DNA from: Sphingobacteriia bacterium RIFOXYC2_FULL_35_18
GTDB taxonomy: Bacteria; Bacteroidota; Bacteroidia; Chitinophagales; Chitinophagaceae
Reading direction: 5' to 3'
Length of the DNA stretch: 64,000 nucleotides
Assembly (NCBI GenBank): GCA_001829005.1
Contig: MIAG01000004.1
Location: forward strand, 1-64,000
The translations under genes were made by a program, and so were the position numbers. The notes beneath the pieces are model-generated. The model was not told the origin of the DNA and did not search any database. It worked only from the letters and a program-made list of their open reading frames with translations. Of this stretch, positions 26,297-35,913 are shown piece after piece. The first letter of the stretch is position 1. Each line of letters opens with the position of its first letter.

Positions 26297-27946
26297 ATGA
26301 GCGCGACAGATATTTGGATGCTTATAGCCGGACTGGGATTATTCCTTTATGGTATGTTTCATTTAGAAGACTCCATGAAGCAAATGGAAGGCCGTTCATT
26401 TAAGTTATTTCTACAAAAAAATACTAAAAATAAATTTAAGGCAATACTGAGTGGAACAATCGTTACAGGTGTTTTGCAGAGCAGTTCTATTGTAAACTTA
26501 ATGGTATTATCTTTTGTGGGAGCTGGCATTTTGTCTATGCGAAATGCGATAGCAGTGGTTTTAGGAGCTAATATTGGAGGAACATTTAATAGTTGGCTAG
26601 TTGCATTATTAGGATTTAAAGTAGAGTTAAATAATGTCACTTTGCCATTAATTGGAATTGGTGGCATTTGCTTAATCGTTTTTAAACAAAAAAAAACAAT
26701 CTATCAAATAGCCCTTTTTTGTATGGGTTTGGGTATGCTCTTTTTAGGCCTTCAATTGATGAAGCAGAGTATGGATGCCATGATGACCCAATTTGATTTT
26801 ACTCCTTACCTATCCTATCCACGCATTATTTTTCTTTTATTAGGATTTATCATTACTTCCATTGTTCAAACAAGTTCTGCAACGGTTGTTGTGGTATTAA
26901 CTGCTTTATATGCCCATGTTATACCTATTGAAACCGCTATTTCGGTTGTTTTAGGTGCAGAACTAGGTACTACTGTTAAATTAATTTTAGGTGCAATTGG
27001 TGGCAATTCTGCTAAAAAAAGAGTGGCATTGGGTAATAGTTTATTCAACGTACTTACTTCTGCTGCAGGCTTTATTTTTATTGACCCGATTATACAGTTG
27101 ATTACCCAAACATTCTTAATTAAAGATCCTATTTTGGTTCTAGTAGCATTTCAAACATTTATTAATTTGGCTGGGGTTATATTGATTTATTTTTTCTTGA
27201 ATAAATATGGCAACTTTTTAGAGAACCAATTTAAAGAAGACAAAAAAACGGTACTTCAGTTTCTACAAAATGCAAGTGTAGAAGTGCCTTCTACTATCAC
27301 AGATATGTTGAATAAAGAAGTAGGCCTATACATTGAAAGAGTAATACGTTTTAATTTAACCAGCTTCCATATTAAGCCTAATTGGCTTATCAATAGCGAA
27401 TTTGAGTTCATTTATCAAAGCCAATATGCTAAAAACGACTCGATAGAATTGCCTGAACAATACCAACAACTAAAAGAGTCTGAAGGAGAAATTTTAACCT
27501 ATTATTCAAAAGTGATGTCTCAAATGAAACAGTCTGATGAAATAGTTAGAATAAACAAATTAATAGAAGCCCTTAGAAATGCAATGTATTCAGCCAAGGG
27601 AATGAAAGATGTTTACCAAGATAAAACAGAATTTAGTAATTCAATTAACGAAGTGAAATACGAAATGTACCACCAGTTTCAGTCTGAGTTAAGTGAATTC
27701 TACAAACTGCTGTATGTATCGTTTACAAACAAAGAAATGAATAATGGATTAGAAAGCATATCGTCTTTGTTAGAAAAAAATAAGACCGATTTTGACGAAA
27801 GAATTAATCATATTTATTTTCATGCAGGTCAAAACATGCTTAAAGAAAAAGATATTGCTACCTTATTTAACTTGAACAGAGAATTGTACTCTTCTTGCAA
27901 AGCAATAGCGCTTGCCGTAAAAGATTATAAAGACAAATCAATATAA
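26297..27946 (+). CDS. Na/Pi cotransporter family protein with a PhoU-like tail
   Basis: This 549-residue protein has two inverted membrane repeats containing the paired signatures LQSSSIVNLMVLSFVGAG and VQTSSATVVVVLTALYA, with GANIGGTF and GAELGTTV. These are the substrate-binding QSSS elements of the NptA/SLC34 family. Residues about 320-549 are cytoplasmic and helical, resembling PhoU. It probably imports phosphate with sodium. The gene starts 9 bases after the PepSY gene and ends at a bidirectional hairpin. Confidence 0.92.
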   Translation: MSATDIWMLIAGLGLFLYGMFHLEDSMKQMEGRSFKLFLQKNTKNKFKAILSGTIVTGVLQSSSIVNLMVLSFVGAGILSMRNAIAVVLGANIGGTFNSWLVALLGFKVELNNVTLPLIGIGGICLIVFKQKKTIYQIALFCMGLGMLFLGLQLMKQSMDAMMTQFDFTPYLSYPRIIFLLLGFIITSIVQTSSATVVVVLTALYAHVIPIETAISVVLGAELGTTVKLILGAIGGNSAKKRVALGNSLFNVLTSAAGFIFIDPIIQLITQTFLIKDPILVLVAFQTFINLAGVILIYFFLNKYGNFLENQFKEDKKTVLQFLQNASVEVPSTITDMLNKEVGLYIERVIRFNLTSFHIKPNWLINSEFEFIYQSQYAKNDSIELPEQYQQLKESEGEILTYYSKVMSQMKQSDEIVRINKLIEALRNAMYSAKGMKDVYQDKTEFSNSINEVKYEMYHQFQSELSEFYKLLYVSFTNKEMNNGLESISSLLEKNKTDFDERINHIYFHAGQNMLKEKDIATLFNLNRELYSSCKAIALAVKDYKDKSI

Positions 27947-27981
27947 AAGCGCCTCAATTAGTATACTAACTGAGACGCTTT
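27946..27981. terminator. Bidirectional terminator hairpin between the Na/Pi transporter and hppD
   Basis: AAAGCG-CTCA-TTAGT pairs with ACTAA-TGAG-CGCTTT, with two single mismatches and a two-base loop. It lies between two converging genes, and the short A/T flanks suit both directions. Confidence 0.7.
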
Positions 27982-27996
27982 GCTAAATAATTATTT

Positions 27997-29130
27997 TTAT
28001 AAATTTCCTCTTAAATCTTGTTCTCTTTCTAATGCTTCAAACAAAGCCTTGAAATTTCCTTTACCAAAGCTTTTAGCTCCTTTTCTTTGTATAATTTCAA
28101 AGAAAAGTGTTGGTCTATCTTCAACTGGCTTACTAAATATTTGCAGTAAATAACCTTCATCGTCTCTATCTACTAATATGCCTAATTCTTTCAATGGTTC
28201 AAGGTCTTCATCAATTTTACCCACTCTGCTAATTAAATCATCATAATACGAGTTTGGTACTTTTAAAAACTCAATGCCACGTTGTTGTAATTGGGTAACA
28301 GTAGCAACAATATCATTAGTAGCCAATGCTACGTGTTGACAGCCTTCCCCATCATAAAAATCAAGGTACTCCTCTACTTGAGACTTCTTCTTTCCTTCTG
28401 CAGGTTCATTAATTGGGAATTTTACAAAGCCATTTCCATTACTCATGACTTTGCTCATTAGAGCTGAATACTCCGTAGAAATATCATTATCATCAAAGCT
28501 TAAGATATTTTTAAACCCAAGTACATTTTCATAAAATGCAACCCACTTATTCATTTGATTCCAACCTACATTTCCAACACAATGGTCTACATACAATAAT
28601 CCTGTACTAGTAGGATTATAAGAAGACTCCCATTTTTTGAACCCTGGCAAAAAAACACCTTGATAATTTTTCCTTTCTATAAAGAGATGAACTGTATCGC
28701 CATAAGTTTTAATTCCGCTGATAACAGCTTCTCCATTTTCATCTGTTAGTTTGATGGGTTCCAAATCTGATATTGCTCCACGACTGGTTGTTTGAAACCA
28801 TGCGTCAGCAGCGTCTTCTACCATTAATGCTAGATGCCTTACTCCATCCCCATGTTTATAAATATGATCAGCAATAGGGTTATTCGCCCTAAGTGGAGTT
28901 GTAAATACAAAAGTGAGCTTATTCTGTCTTACGACATAGCTTACCTTGTCTTTGATACCTGTTTCTGGACCAGCATAAGCCAAACTTTGAAAACCAAATG
29001 CAGTTTTATAAAAATGTGCTGCTTGTTTAGCATTCCCCACATAAAATTCTACGTAGTCGGTCCCTTGTAAAGGTAAAAAATCGCCCTGCTTTAAAGCAGC
29101 ATTTAAAGGCAATGCAGAAGATATATTCAT
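27997..29130 (-). CDS. hppD: 4-hydroxyphenylpyruvate dioxygenase
   Basis: The ATG at 29130 (MNISSALPLNAALK) is preferred to the tracked upstream start, giving 377 residues. The Fe(II) enzyme converts 4-hydroxyphenylpyruvate to homogentisate in tyrosine breakdown. The two vicinal-oxygen-chelate domains are visible. Iron ligands are likely the His in YVDHCVGNV, the His in GCQHVALATND and the Glu in LFFEIIQRKG. The C-terminal GKGNFKALFEALEREQ is the helix that gates the active site. No other homogentisate-pathway gene lies nearby. It is divergent from purK. Confidence 0.95.
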   Translation of the reverse strand: MNISSALPLNAALKQGDFLPLQGTDYVEFYVGNAKQAAHFYKTAFGFQSLAYAGPETGIKDKVSYVVRQNKLTFVFTTPLRANNPIADHIYKHGDGVRHLALMVEDAADAWFQTTSRGAISDLEPIKLTDENGEAVISGIKTYGDTVHLFIERKNYQGVFLPGFKKWESSYNPTSTGLLYVDHCVGNVGWNQMNKWVAFYENVLGFKNILSFDDNDISTEYSALMSKVMSNGNGFVKFPINEPAEGKKKSQVEEYLDFYDGEGCQHVALATNDIVATVTQLQQRGIEFLKVPNSYYDDLISRVGKIDEDLEPLKELGILVDRDDEGYLLQIFSKPVEDRPTLFFEIIQRKGAKSFGKGNFKALFEALEREQDLRGNL

Positions 29131-29218
29131 AATTAATGAAAATTTAAATTGAAAAATAAAGTAGACATAGATTAAACAACCAATAGTCAATGACTGATGG
29201 TAAGTGCTTCAATCAATA

Positions 29219-29240
29219 GATAATATTCAATTCTATTATC
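29219..29240. repeat. Inverted repeat GATAATA-N8-TATTATC between hppD and purK
   Basis: A perfect 7-bp inverted repeat with an 8-base centre lies in the 171-base divergent intergenic region. It could be an operator; the AT-rich composition means chance is also possible. Confidence 0.3.
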
Positions 29241-29278
29241 ACTAAATCGTTTATGAGGATAATCGGGTAGCATCGTTG

Positions 29279-29286
29279 CAAATTTA
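29279..29286 (-). promoter_or_regulatory. Possible -7 element for hppD (TAAATTTG on the minus strand)
   Basis: CAAATTTA on the plus strand reads TAAATTTG on the minus strand, matching TAnnTTTG. It lies 148 bases before the hppD start, so it implies a long leader. It is only two bases from the purK element on the other strand. Confidence 0.3.
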
Positions 29287-29288
29287 GT

Positions 29289-29296
29289 TATCTTTG
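29289..29296 (+). promoter_or_regulatory. Predicted -7 element of purK (TATCTTTG)
   Basis: TATCTTTG matches TAnnTTTG and ends only 5 bases before the purK ATG. If it is used, transcription would begin at or next to the start codon, giving a leaderless or nearly leaderless mRNA. Confidence 0.4.
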
Positions 29297-29301
29297 GGCT
29301 T

Positions 29302-30423
29302 ATGAAAATTGGAATTCTTGGTGGCGGACAATTAGGTAGAATGTTGCTTCAAGCAGCAGCTAATTATACAGTAGAAACCTATGTTTTAGAAAATGACCCC
29401 AATTGTCCATCGGCGCATTTATGTCATTCTTTTACCAAAGGAGATATTACTGATTTTGATGCAGTATACCAGTTTGGTAAAAATTTAGATGCTATAACTA
29501 TTGAGATTGAGTCGGTTAATGTAGATGCACTAGAAAAATTACAGGCAGAAGGAGTTAAAGTGTACCCCCATCCTTCCGCTATTCGCATTATCAAAAACAA
29601 GATCACCCAAAAACAATTTTACAAAGACAACGGCATTCCAAGTTCAGCGTTTGTAATAACAGAAACCAAGGAAGATGTATTAAATCATCTTTCACTCTTA
29701 CCCGCAGTACACAAAATTGGTGAGGGAGGGTATGATGGCAAGGGCGTACAAATTATTAACAATAAATTTGATGTAGACAAAGCCTTCAGTGCTGCAAGTG
29801 TTTTAGAAAAAAAAGTGTCCATTAAAAAAGAAATAGCGCTCATTGTTGCAATGAATGATACAGGAGAAACTGCACTATTTCCTGCATCTGAAATGATGGT
29901 TAACCCTGCATTGAATTTATTAGACTACCAAATTAGTCCGGCACTTATCCCAGAAAAAGTACTTTGGGTGGTTGAAGCAGTTGCCATTAAATTAGTTAAA
30001 GCGCTAAATAGCCCAGGATTGTTTGCTGTAGAAATGTTTATTGACCAAAATGATGAAGTATGGGTAAACGAAACGGCACCGCGTGTGCACAATAGTGGTC
30101 ACCATACTATTGAAGCCAATTACTGCAGTCAATATGATATGCTTTGGAGAATCATGTTGCAATATCCATTGGGCAATACAGACCCCATTCTTCCTGCTGC
30201 AATAGTAAATATTATTGGGGAAGATGGTTATAGTGGCAATGCGGTTTATGAAGGATTAGAAGATGTACTTAAAACAGACAATGCTTTCGTTCATTTATAT
30301 GGCAAACAAACCACAAAGCCAGGCAGAAAAATGGGACATGTTACCATTATGCACAAAGATTATCAAGACTTAACACATAAAGCAAATAAGATAAAGAATA
30401 CGCTTAGAGTTAAAGCCAATTAG
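29302..30423 (+). CDS. purK: N5-carboxyaminoimidazole ribonucleotide synthase
   Basis: A 373-residue ATP-grasp enzyme of purine synthesis that carboxylates aminoimidazole ribonucleotide with bicarbonate and ATP, ahead of PurE. It begins with MKIGILGGGQLGRMLLQAA, the PurK nucleotide-fold start, and has HKIGEGGYDGKGVQII, the ATP-grasp glycine loop. GLFAVEMFIDQNDEVWVNETAPRVHNSGHHTIEA carries metal-binding residues and the conserved His pair. purE is not in the window. Its stop overlaps the DUF3078 gene stop within TTAG. Confidence 0.96.
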   Translation: MKIGILGGGQLGRMLLQAAANYTVETYVLENDPNCPSAHLCHSFTKGDITDFDAVYQFGKNLDAITIEIESVNVDALEKLQAEGVKVYPHPSAIRIIKNKITQKQFYKDNGIPSSAFVITETKEDVLNHLSLLPAVHKIGEGGYDGKGVQIINNKFDVDKAFSAASVLEKKVSIKKEIALIVAMNDTGETALFPASEMMVNPALNLLDYQISPALIPEKVLWVVEAVAIKLVKALNSPGLFAVEMFIDQNDEVWVNETAPRVHNSGHHTIEANYCSQYDMLWRIMLQYPLGNTDPILPAAIVNIIGEDGYSGNAVYEGLEDVLKTDNAFVHLYGKQTTKPGRKMGHVTIMHKDYQDLTHKANKIKNTLRVKAN

Positions 30424-31370
30424 CTTCTTTTGGTATTTAATGGCTTTAAAAAACCTATCCCAATTAAACTTTTGGTTTGCAGCCCTGGGGAATTTTTTGA
30501 AGGGCCAAATAATCTTACATCATCATCGTATATAAGATCTAAACTATAGGTTGCTGAGAAGAATTTATTGATTTTAAAAGAGAATAAATTCGTCATAAAT
30601 AAGTCTACATTTTGGGGTCTACTTTGGTAATTGGAAAACAAATCCATTTTGCCTTTATAGGTAACATTCTTAGCAATGGTATTGCTGTAATTTAAAGTGA
30701 TAAAAGCTCCTATTTGATTAAAATTTCCTGCACCTGCGGGCACCCCATATCCTCCCTTATCTGATAATGATTTATTTGCCAACACAATCCACCTTGATGT
30801 GAGTGGTGAAATGAAAATGGATAGATATTGGTCTGGTTTATAATCAAATCCTGCTGATAAGATGATATAAGCTGGTGATAATAAAGAAGAGGTAAAAGTG
30901 GGTTGGTTATTATTGAAAGTATACCCATCAAAAAATTGCGATCGGAAATTTATAAGGGTAGAAACATACCATTTACCTAAAGAATCCATTTTATAACCAT
31001 ACTTGCTCAAATAATCTAAACGGTCATCATTTTTACGACTTCCTAAACTGGTACTTTGAATATACCCTAAATTGACATCTATGGAATTATCCCAAAAATG
31101 TCTCTTATACTTGTACAAAATAAAATAGTTCATATATCCATTGGCGGTTAGAGAAAAATTATCTCCCCCAGACGCCCAGTTACTTAACGAACCTTGCGCT
31201 AGATTGAAACTAAATAACCCTCCTCGTTTCCAGTTCCAGCCTGTTGTATCATTGTCCTTTTTTATTGTTCGGTTGATCTCTCGTTTCAATGCCTGAACCA
31301 CATTGTCTTGCCCTTTCACAATAAATCCGGTTGTTAACAGTATAGCTAACCACAGGAAAATTCTACTCAT
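30420..31370 (-). CDS. DUF3078 family exported protein
   Basis: The ATG at 31370 opens a signal peptide (MSRIFLWLAILLTTGFIVKGQ), giving 316 residues. The motif GSLSNWASGGDNFSLTANGY and the following repeated beta strands match the DUF3078 family, widespread in Bacteroidota and probably a beta-barrel-like outer-membrane protein. It ends with LIGIGFLKPLNTKRS. The function is unknown. A minus-strand TAnnTTTG element lies 17 bases upstream of this start, supporting the choice. Confidence 0.88.
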   Translation of the reverse strand: MSRIFLWLAILLTTGFIVKGQDNVVQALKREINRTIKKDNDTTGWNWKRGGLFSFNLAQGSLSNWASGGDNFSLTANGYMNYFILYKYKRHFWDNSIDVNLGYIQSTSLGSRKNDDRLDYLSKYGYKMDSLGKWYVSTLINFRSQFFDGYTFNNNQPTFTSSLLSPAYIILSAGFDYKPDQYLSIFISPLTSRWIVLANKSLSDKGGYGVPAGAGNFNQIGAFITLNYSNTIAKNVTYKGKMDLFSNYQSRPQNVDLFMTNLFSFKINKFFSATYSLDLIYDDDVRLFGPSKNSPGLQTKSLIGIGFLKPLNTKRS

Positions 31371-31387
31371 GTGTACATTTTTCAATT

Positions 31388-31395
31388 CAAATATA
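31388..31395 (-). promoter_or_regulatory. Predicted -7 element of the DUF3078 gene (TATATTTG)
   Basis: CAAATATA on the plus strand is TATATTTG on the minus strand, an exact TAnnTTTG match, 17 bases upstream of the ATG at 31370. Confidence 0.5.
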
Positions 31396-31458
31396 GGAAA
31401 CCCACGCAATTATTCTTGTATTATCGCTGACAAACTGGCATAGATTGAGGATATTCAG

Positions 31459-31466
31459 TACATTTG
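31459..31466 (+). promoter_or_regulatory. Predicted -7 element of miaB (TACATTTG)
   Basis: TACATTTG is an exact TAnnTTTG match, 18 bases before the miaB ATG. It probably drives miaB and at least the sigma-54 regulator gene that follows. Confidence 0.5.
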
Positions 31467-31484
31467 TAGCTTAATTAACAAAGG

Positions 31485-32912
31485 ATGGAACTGGCTGAAT
31501 TATTGAATAAAAAACACGACGAAGCAAGACAGGGTGAAGCGTTTAAAGCGATTGGTACACCTTTATTGGATGGCAAGAAATTCTATATAGAAAGTTATGG
31601 CTGTGCAATGAATTTTTCTGACAGTGAAGTGGTGGCGTCTATATTGCAAGAAAATGAGTTTAGTGCCACCCCTGATTTTGAGGCAGCAGATTTAATCTTA
31701 ATCAACACCTGCTCTATAAGAGAAAAAGCAGAACAAACAATCAGGAAACGATTAACTGAATTCAGAAAAATTAAAAGAACTCGGCCCGGAATGCTCATAG
31801 GCGTACTCGGTTGTATGGCCGAAAGATTAAAAGCGCAATTATTAGAACAAGAAAAATTAGTTGATTTAGTAATAGGGCCAGATGCTTATCGATCTCTTCC
31901 TGATTTAATTAAAGAAGCTTCTGGTGGACAAAGAGGGGTGAATGTATTATTGAGTAGAGATGAAACATACGGCGATATTGCTCCCGTTAGATTAAACAGC
32001 AATGGAATTACCGCATTTGTATCTATCACAAGAGGATGCAATAATATGTGCAGCTTTTGTGTAGTTCCGTTTACCAGAGGCCGCGAAAGAAGTAGGTCAG
32101 CCAATTCCATTATTGAAGAAATTAAATCATTGGTTACTGAAGGTTATAAAGAAATTACTTTGTTAGGCCAAAATGTAGACAGTTATCATTGGGTAAATGA
32201 GACGGGTAACGAAACCGTAACGTTTGCGAATTTATTAGAACAAGCGGCATTGGTTAGCCCTGATTTAAGGGTTCGATTTAGCACTTCGCACCCAAAAGAT
32301 ATAACAGATGATGTGTTATATACGATGGCCAAATACGAAAATATTTGTAAGTGCATTCATCTTCCAGTTCAAAGTGGCAATACAAGGGTATTACAATTAA
32401 TGAATAGAACCTATTCTAGAGAATGGTACCTAGCTAAAGTGGATCGCATTAGAGAAATCTTACCCAATTGTGGATTAACATCTGATATGATTGCAGGATT
32501 TTGCACTGAAACAGAAGAAGAACACCAAGACACTTTAACCCTTATGGATTATTGTTGTTTCGATATGAGCTATATGTATTTTTATAGTGAACGTCCGGGT
32601 ACTTTAGCTGCTAGAAGATTTAAGGATGATATTTCATTAGAAGATAAAAAACGTCGCTTACAAGAAATTGTAGACAAACAAGGAGAACTCTCTACCAAAA
32701 GTAACTTAAACGATATTGGCAAGACTTTTAAAATATTAATTGAGACTCGTTCAAAAAGAAATGCCAATGATTGGACAGGCAGAACCAGTCAAAATAAAAT
32801 AACCGTATTCCCCAAATCAAATGAAAACCAACAACCGGGTGATTATGTTTGGGTAAAAATTCACGATTGCACCAGAGCTACTCTTTTAGGAACAATTGTG
32901 GATCATCCTTAA
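31485..32912 (+). CDS. miaB: tRNA-2-methylthio-N6-dimethylallyladenosine synthase
   Basis: A 475-residue radical-SAM methylthiotransferase that modifies A37 of tRNAs reading UNN codons. The N-terminal UPF0004 domain has the three cysteines for an accessory 4Fe-4S cluster ([27 protein letters not shown]). The radical-SAM CxxxCxxC is CNNMCSFC, near residue 185. The C-terminal TRAM domain ([11 protein letters not shown] region to the end) binds tRNA. It heads a plus-strand gene run and is followed after 10 bases by the sigma-54 activator. Confidence 0.96.
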   Translation: MELAELLNKKHDEARQGEAFKAIGTPLLDGKKFYIESYGCAMNFSDSEVVASILQENEFSATPDFEAADLILINTCSIREKAEQTIRKRLTEFRKIKRTRPGMLIGVLGCMAERLKAQLLEQEKLVDLVIGPDAYRSLPDLIKEASGGQRGVNVLLSRDETYGDIAPVRLNSNGITAFVSITRGCNNMCSFCVVPFTRGRERSRSANSIIEEIKSLVTEGYKEITLLGQNVDSYHWVNETGNETVTFANLLEQAALVSPDLRVRFSTSHPKDITDDVLYTMAKYENICKCIHLPVQSGNTRVLQLMNRTYSREWYLAKVDRIREILPNCGLTSDMIAGFCTETEEEHQDTLTLMDYCCFDMSYMYFYSERPGTLAARRFKDDISLEDKKRRLQEIVDKQGELSTKSNLNDIGKTFKILIETRSKRNANDWTGRTSQNKITVFPKSNENQQPGDYVWVKIHDCTRATLLGTIVDHP

Positions 32913-32922
32913 ACCATTTATT

Positions 32923-34212
32923 ATGGATTTACAAAGTATTAAAAATAGATTTGGGATCATTGGAAACTCCCCTGCTTTAAACCATGCGCTTAACACCGCA
33001 GTGCAAGTTGCTGCTACCGATTTAACAGTTTTGATTGTGGGCGAAAGTGGTGTGGGTAAGGAAGTGTTTTCACAAATCATTCATGCATTATCATCTAGAA
33101 AGCACAATCCATTTATTGCTGTAAACTGCGGCGCTATCCCCGAAGGCACTATTGACTCTGAATTATTTGGTCACGAGAAAGGAGCATTCACTGGTGCAGT
33201 AGATAGCAGAAAAGGATATTTTGAAACAGTGAATGGAGGTACCCTTTTTATGGATGAAATTGGGGAAATGCCTTTAGGCACTCAAGCAAGATTATTAAGG
33301 GTTCTTGAGACTGGAGAATTCATTCGGGTAGGTAGTTCCAAAGTGCAGAAAACAGATGTGAGGGTTATTGCTGCAACCAATAGGGAGTTATTGGAATTTA
33401 CACAGAAAGGTAGATTTAGAGAAGACTTGTATTACCGCTTAAGCACTGTTCCAATAAGGGTTTCTTCATTAAGAGATCGAAAAGACGATATTCTTTTGTT
33501 GTTCAGGAAGTTTGTAGTTGATTTTGCAGAACGCTACAAAACAACACCAGTTCAATTAGATGAAGAAGCAAAAGAAATGCTGATTCAATATCCTTGGCCT
33601 GGTAATATTAGAGAGTTGAAAAATATAGCTGAACAAATTTCTGTACTAAGCCCTACCAATCAAGTTAGCGGCAAAGAAATGCGGATATTTCTTCCTGAAA
33701 AGAAAGACAATAGAATGCCCATGTTGGCTGGTAATGGAGCTAGTACTGGGGAATTTGCCAACGAAAGAGAAATACTGTACAAACTCTTTTTTGACATGAA
33801 AAAAGATGTTACAGAATTAAAAAAGATGTTTGTAGAAATTTTACAAAATCCGTCATTAGCTGGGGCAGCAGCAAATTTTACTAAGGAATCTATCTTAAAT
33901 GACTATGCAGGAAATGTAAATGAAATGCCTGTAATGAATTCGAACAATAATGTAAATTCATTAAACAATGGGCAAAACAATTTACTCCCTGCGAACAATA
34001 ACAACGGATCTTTACCTGTGATTTTAAACAATGAAGACATTCAAGTGCATGAAGAAGTGGAAGAGTCTTTAAATATAATGGACAAGGAAAAAGAACTCAT
34101 CATTAAAGCACTTAAAAAGCACAGAGGTAAAAGAAAAGATGCTTCTTTGGATCTTGGCATTAGTGAGAGAACTTTATATCGCAAATTGAAAGAATATGAT
34201 ATTGATGAATAA
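32923..34212 (+). CDS. Sigma-54-dependent transcriptional activator without a receiver domain
   Basis: The ATG at 32923, just after the miaB stop, gives 429 residues. The AAA+ domain starts almost at the N-terminus with Walker A GESGVGKE, the sigma-54-contacting GAFTGA loop, Walker B (GGTLFMDEIGE) and the arginine-finger region. A linker of about 150 residues follows, rich in asparagine (NSNNNVNSLNNGQNN). The chain ends in a Fis-type helix-turn-helix (KHRGKRKDASLDLGISERTLYRKLKEY). Lacking a receiver or sensor domain, it resembles PspF in layout. It overlaps or abuts lptE. Confidence 0.93.
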   Translation: MDLQSIKNRFGIIGNSPALNHALNTAVQVAATDLTVLIVGESGVGKEVFSQIIHALSSRKHNPFIAVNCGAIPEGTIDSELFGHEKGAFTGAVDSRKGYFETVNGGTLFMDEIGEMPLGTQARLLRVLETGEFIRVGSSKVQKTDVRVIAATNRELLEFTQKGRFREDLYYRLSTVPIRVSSLRDRKDDILLLFRKFVVDFAERYKTTPVQLDEEAKEMLIQYPWPGNIRELKNIAEQISVLSPTNQVSGKEMRIFLPEKKDNRMPMLAGNGASTGEFANEREILYKLFFDMKKDVTELKKMFVEILQNPSLAGAAANFTKESILNDYAGNVNEMPVMNSNNNVNSLNNGQNNLLPANNNNGSLPVILNNEDIQVHEEVEESLNIMDKEKELIIKALKKHRGKRKDASLDLGISERTLYRKLKEYDIDE

Positions 34213-34216
34213 TTGG

Positions 34217-34720
34217 ATGACGAAAAGAATTACCACACTACTATTATTAGTTACGTTTTCAATAAGTGGTTGTTTTGTCTATAAATTTAATGACGCTGTA
34301 ATTCCTACGAATGTAAAAACTGTTAAGATTGGTTTTATTGAAAATAGGGCGAGGTATGTTAACCCACAATTGAGCCCTAAATTAACCGATAAGATACAAT
34401 CAAAAATTACAGGACAGACCAAACTGACTAGAACCAATAATGATGATGCAGATTATGTAATTAATGGGGCCATTACCAACTATGATCCAAGTCAAACGGT
34501 GGGGGTTTCTGCGCAACAAGCCAGTACCAATCGATTAACTGTTACTGTTCATATAATACTTCGCAAAACTTTAGAAAACAAAGTAGAGGAATTTGATGTT
34601 TCTAGAAGTTTTGACTTCTCTGCAAATCTTACCCTGCAGCAAGCAGAAGGGCAATTATTAGATGAAGTTGTTAGGAACTTAACAGACGAAATATTCAACC
34701 GCATATTTAATAACTGGTAA
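34217..34720 (+). CDS. lptE: LptE-family LPS assembly lipoprotein
   Basis: Three in-frame ATGs exist (34196, 34205, 34217). The last gives the cleanest lipoprotein signal (MTKRITTLLLLVTFSISGC, lipobox ISGC), 167 residues, starting 4 bases after the previous stop. The mature part (FNDAVIPTNVKTVKIGFIENRA, then SPKLTDKIQSKI and ADYVINGAITNYDPS) matches the Bacteroidota LptE family, which plugs LptD to place lipopolysaccharide in the outer membrane. Position between the sigma-54 regulator and secG fits an envelope-related operon. Confidence 0.88.
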   Translation: MTKRITTLLLLVTFSISGCFVYKFNDAVIPTNVKTVKIGFIENRARYVNPQLSPKLTDKIQSKITGQTKLTRTNNDDADYVINGAITNYDPSQTVGVSAQQASTNRLTVTVHIILRKTLENKVEEFDVSRSFDFSANLTLQQAEGQLLDEVVRNLTDEIFNRIFNNW

Positions 34721-34742
34721 GAGAGTTGTATCTTTATTCTTT

Positions 34743-35912
34743 ATGAAATTTACGCAGGAAAAAGCTTTAGTTCATTTAACAGGCAGTGCCGACCTCTCTT
34801 CCATCAAAATGGAAGCAATAGAAAAATTGGTACATGACTATCCCTTCTTTTCTCCAGGACAATACTTATTTGCTGCTAAATTAAAAAAAGAAGATCACCC
34901 ATTGGTTGGTTCACAAGCAATGAAAACGGCTTTGTATTTCACCAACCCACATTGGCTTCAGTTTCAATTAGAGGCATTAAAGGATCCAGGAATTGATCAG
35001 GCACCGAAGCAAGAATTAGATACTGCATTACTTCGTTCTATTCGTCAAAAAGACATTGAGTGGGATGAAATGATCAGCTTGCCAAAAATTGAAGAAACAC
35101 TTGAATCTGCTGAAAAAAGTTTTGAAGCACCTGAACTGCCAAACCCCGATATCTCCATTCCAACAATTGAGAGCGTGAGAGAATTAATGAAAGGCATTGA
35201 TCCAATAGATAAACCTGGAACTATTATTCCAGTTATCAGGGAAAATATGCCTTCGGAGCCGGTAGACTATACCCTACCAGAAGTACCTACTAGCGAACCA
35301 TTTGACCCCGTTTTTAGTGCTTTAAACAACCCCGAGCCACTAAATACCCCTGCCCCCATTGAAGCCAAGAAATCTAACCTTGAGCCCCTCTTGCCAGAGC
35401 AGGATTACAGTGAAGAAGAAACAAGCAGTACCATCACCCACCCAGATCAAGACAAGAGTGATGCCAAAATAGCCAGTATTTTATCTAACCAGTTGGCCGA
35501 ATTTAGAAAACCAATTGAAAAAGAGACTGAATTGACCATTGAGCCAGTGCAAGATAAATTACATACCATTGATTATTTTGCCTCACAGGGTATACAAATT
35601 GATTTGAGTAAGATTCCTCAGGACAAACTAACAACCAAACTGAGAAGGTTTACCGATTGGTTAAAGGACATGAAAAATCATAGTCCAAACCCCGAAGACC
35701 TTGGTACTAGCCCAGAACAAGAGAAAAAAGTAGCTGAAACAGCCTTGGTTTCAAATGAGTCTAAAGAAATTTTGACCGAGACCATGGCCGAAGTTCTAGC
35801 TAAACAAGGCCAAATTGATAAAGCAATTCAGCTTTATATCAAATTAAGTTTCTCTAATCCTGAAAAAACCGCTTATTTTGCAGACAAAATTCAACAATTA
35901 AAAGGTATTTAA
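34743..35912 (+). CDS. Uncharacterised protein between lptE and secG
   Basis: A 389-residue soluble-looking protein with no signal peptide. The N-terminal 100 residues are a helical globular region (LVHDYPFFSPGQYLFAAKL). The middle (about 115-280) is acidic and proline-rich (low complexity, probably disordered). The C-terminal 40 residues (MAEVLAKQGQIDKAIQLYIKLS) look like one TPR-type helical hairpin. I do not recognise a function. It ends one base before secG, so it is co-transcribed with the export genes. Confidence 0.75.
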   Translation: MKFTQEKALVHLTGSADLSSIKMEAIEKLVHDYPFFSPGQYLFAAKLKKEDHPLVGSQAMKTALYFTNPHWLQFQLEALKDPGIDQAPKQELDTALLRSIRQKDIEWDEMISLPKIEETLESAEKSFEAPELPNPDISIPTIESVRELMKGIDPIDKPGTIIPVIRENMPSEPVDYTLPEVPTSEPFDPVFSALNNPEPLNTPAPIEAKKSNLEPLLPEQDYSEEETSSTITHPDQDKSDAKIASILSNQLAEFRKPIEKETELTIEPVQDKLHTIDYFASQGIQIDLSKIPQDKLTTKLRRFTDWLKDMKNHSPNPEDLGTSPEQEKKVAETALVSNESKEILTETMAEVLAKQGQIDKAIQLYIKLSFSNPEKTAYFADKIQQLKGI

Positions 35913-35913
35913 A

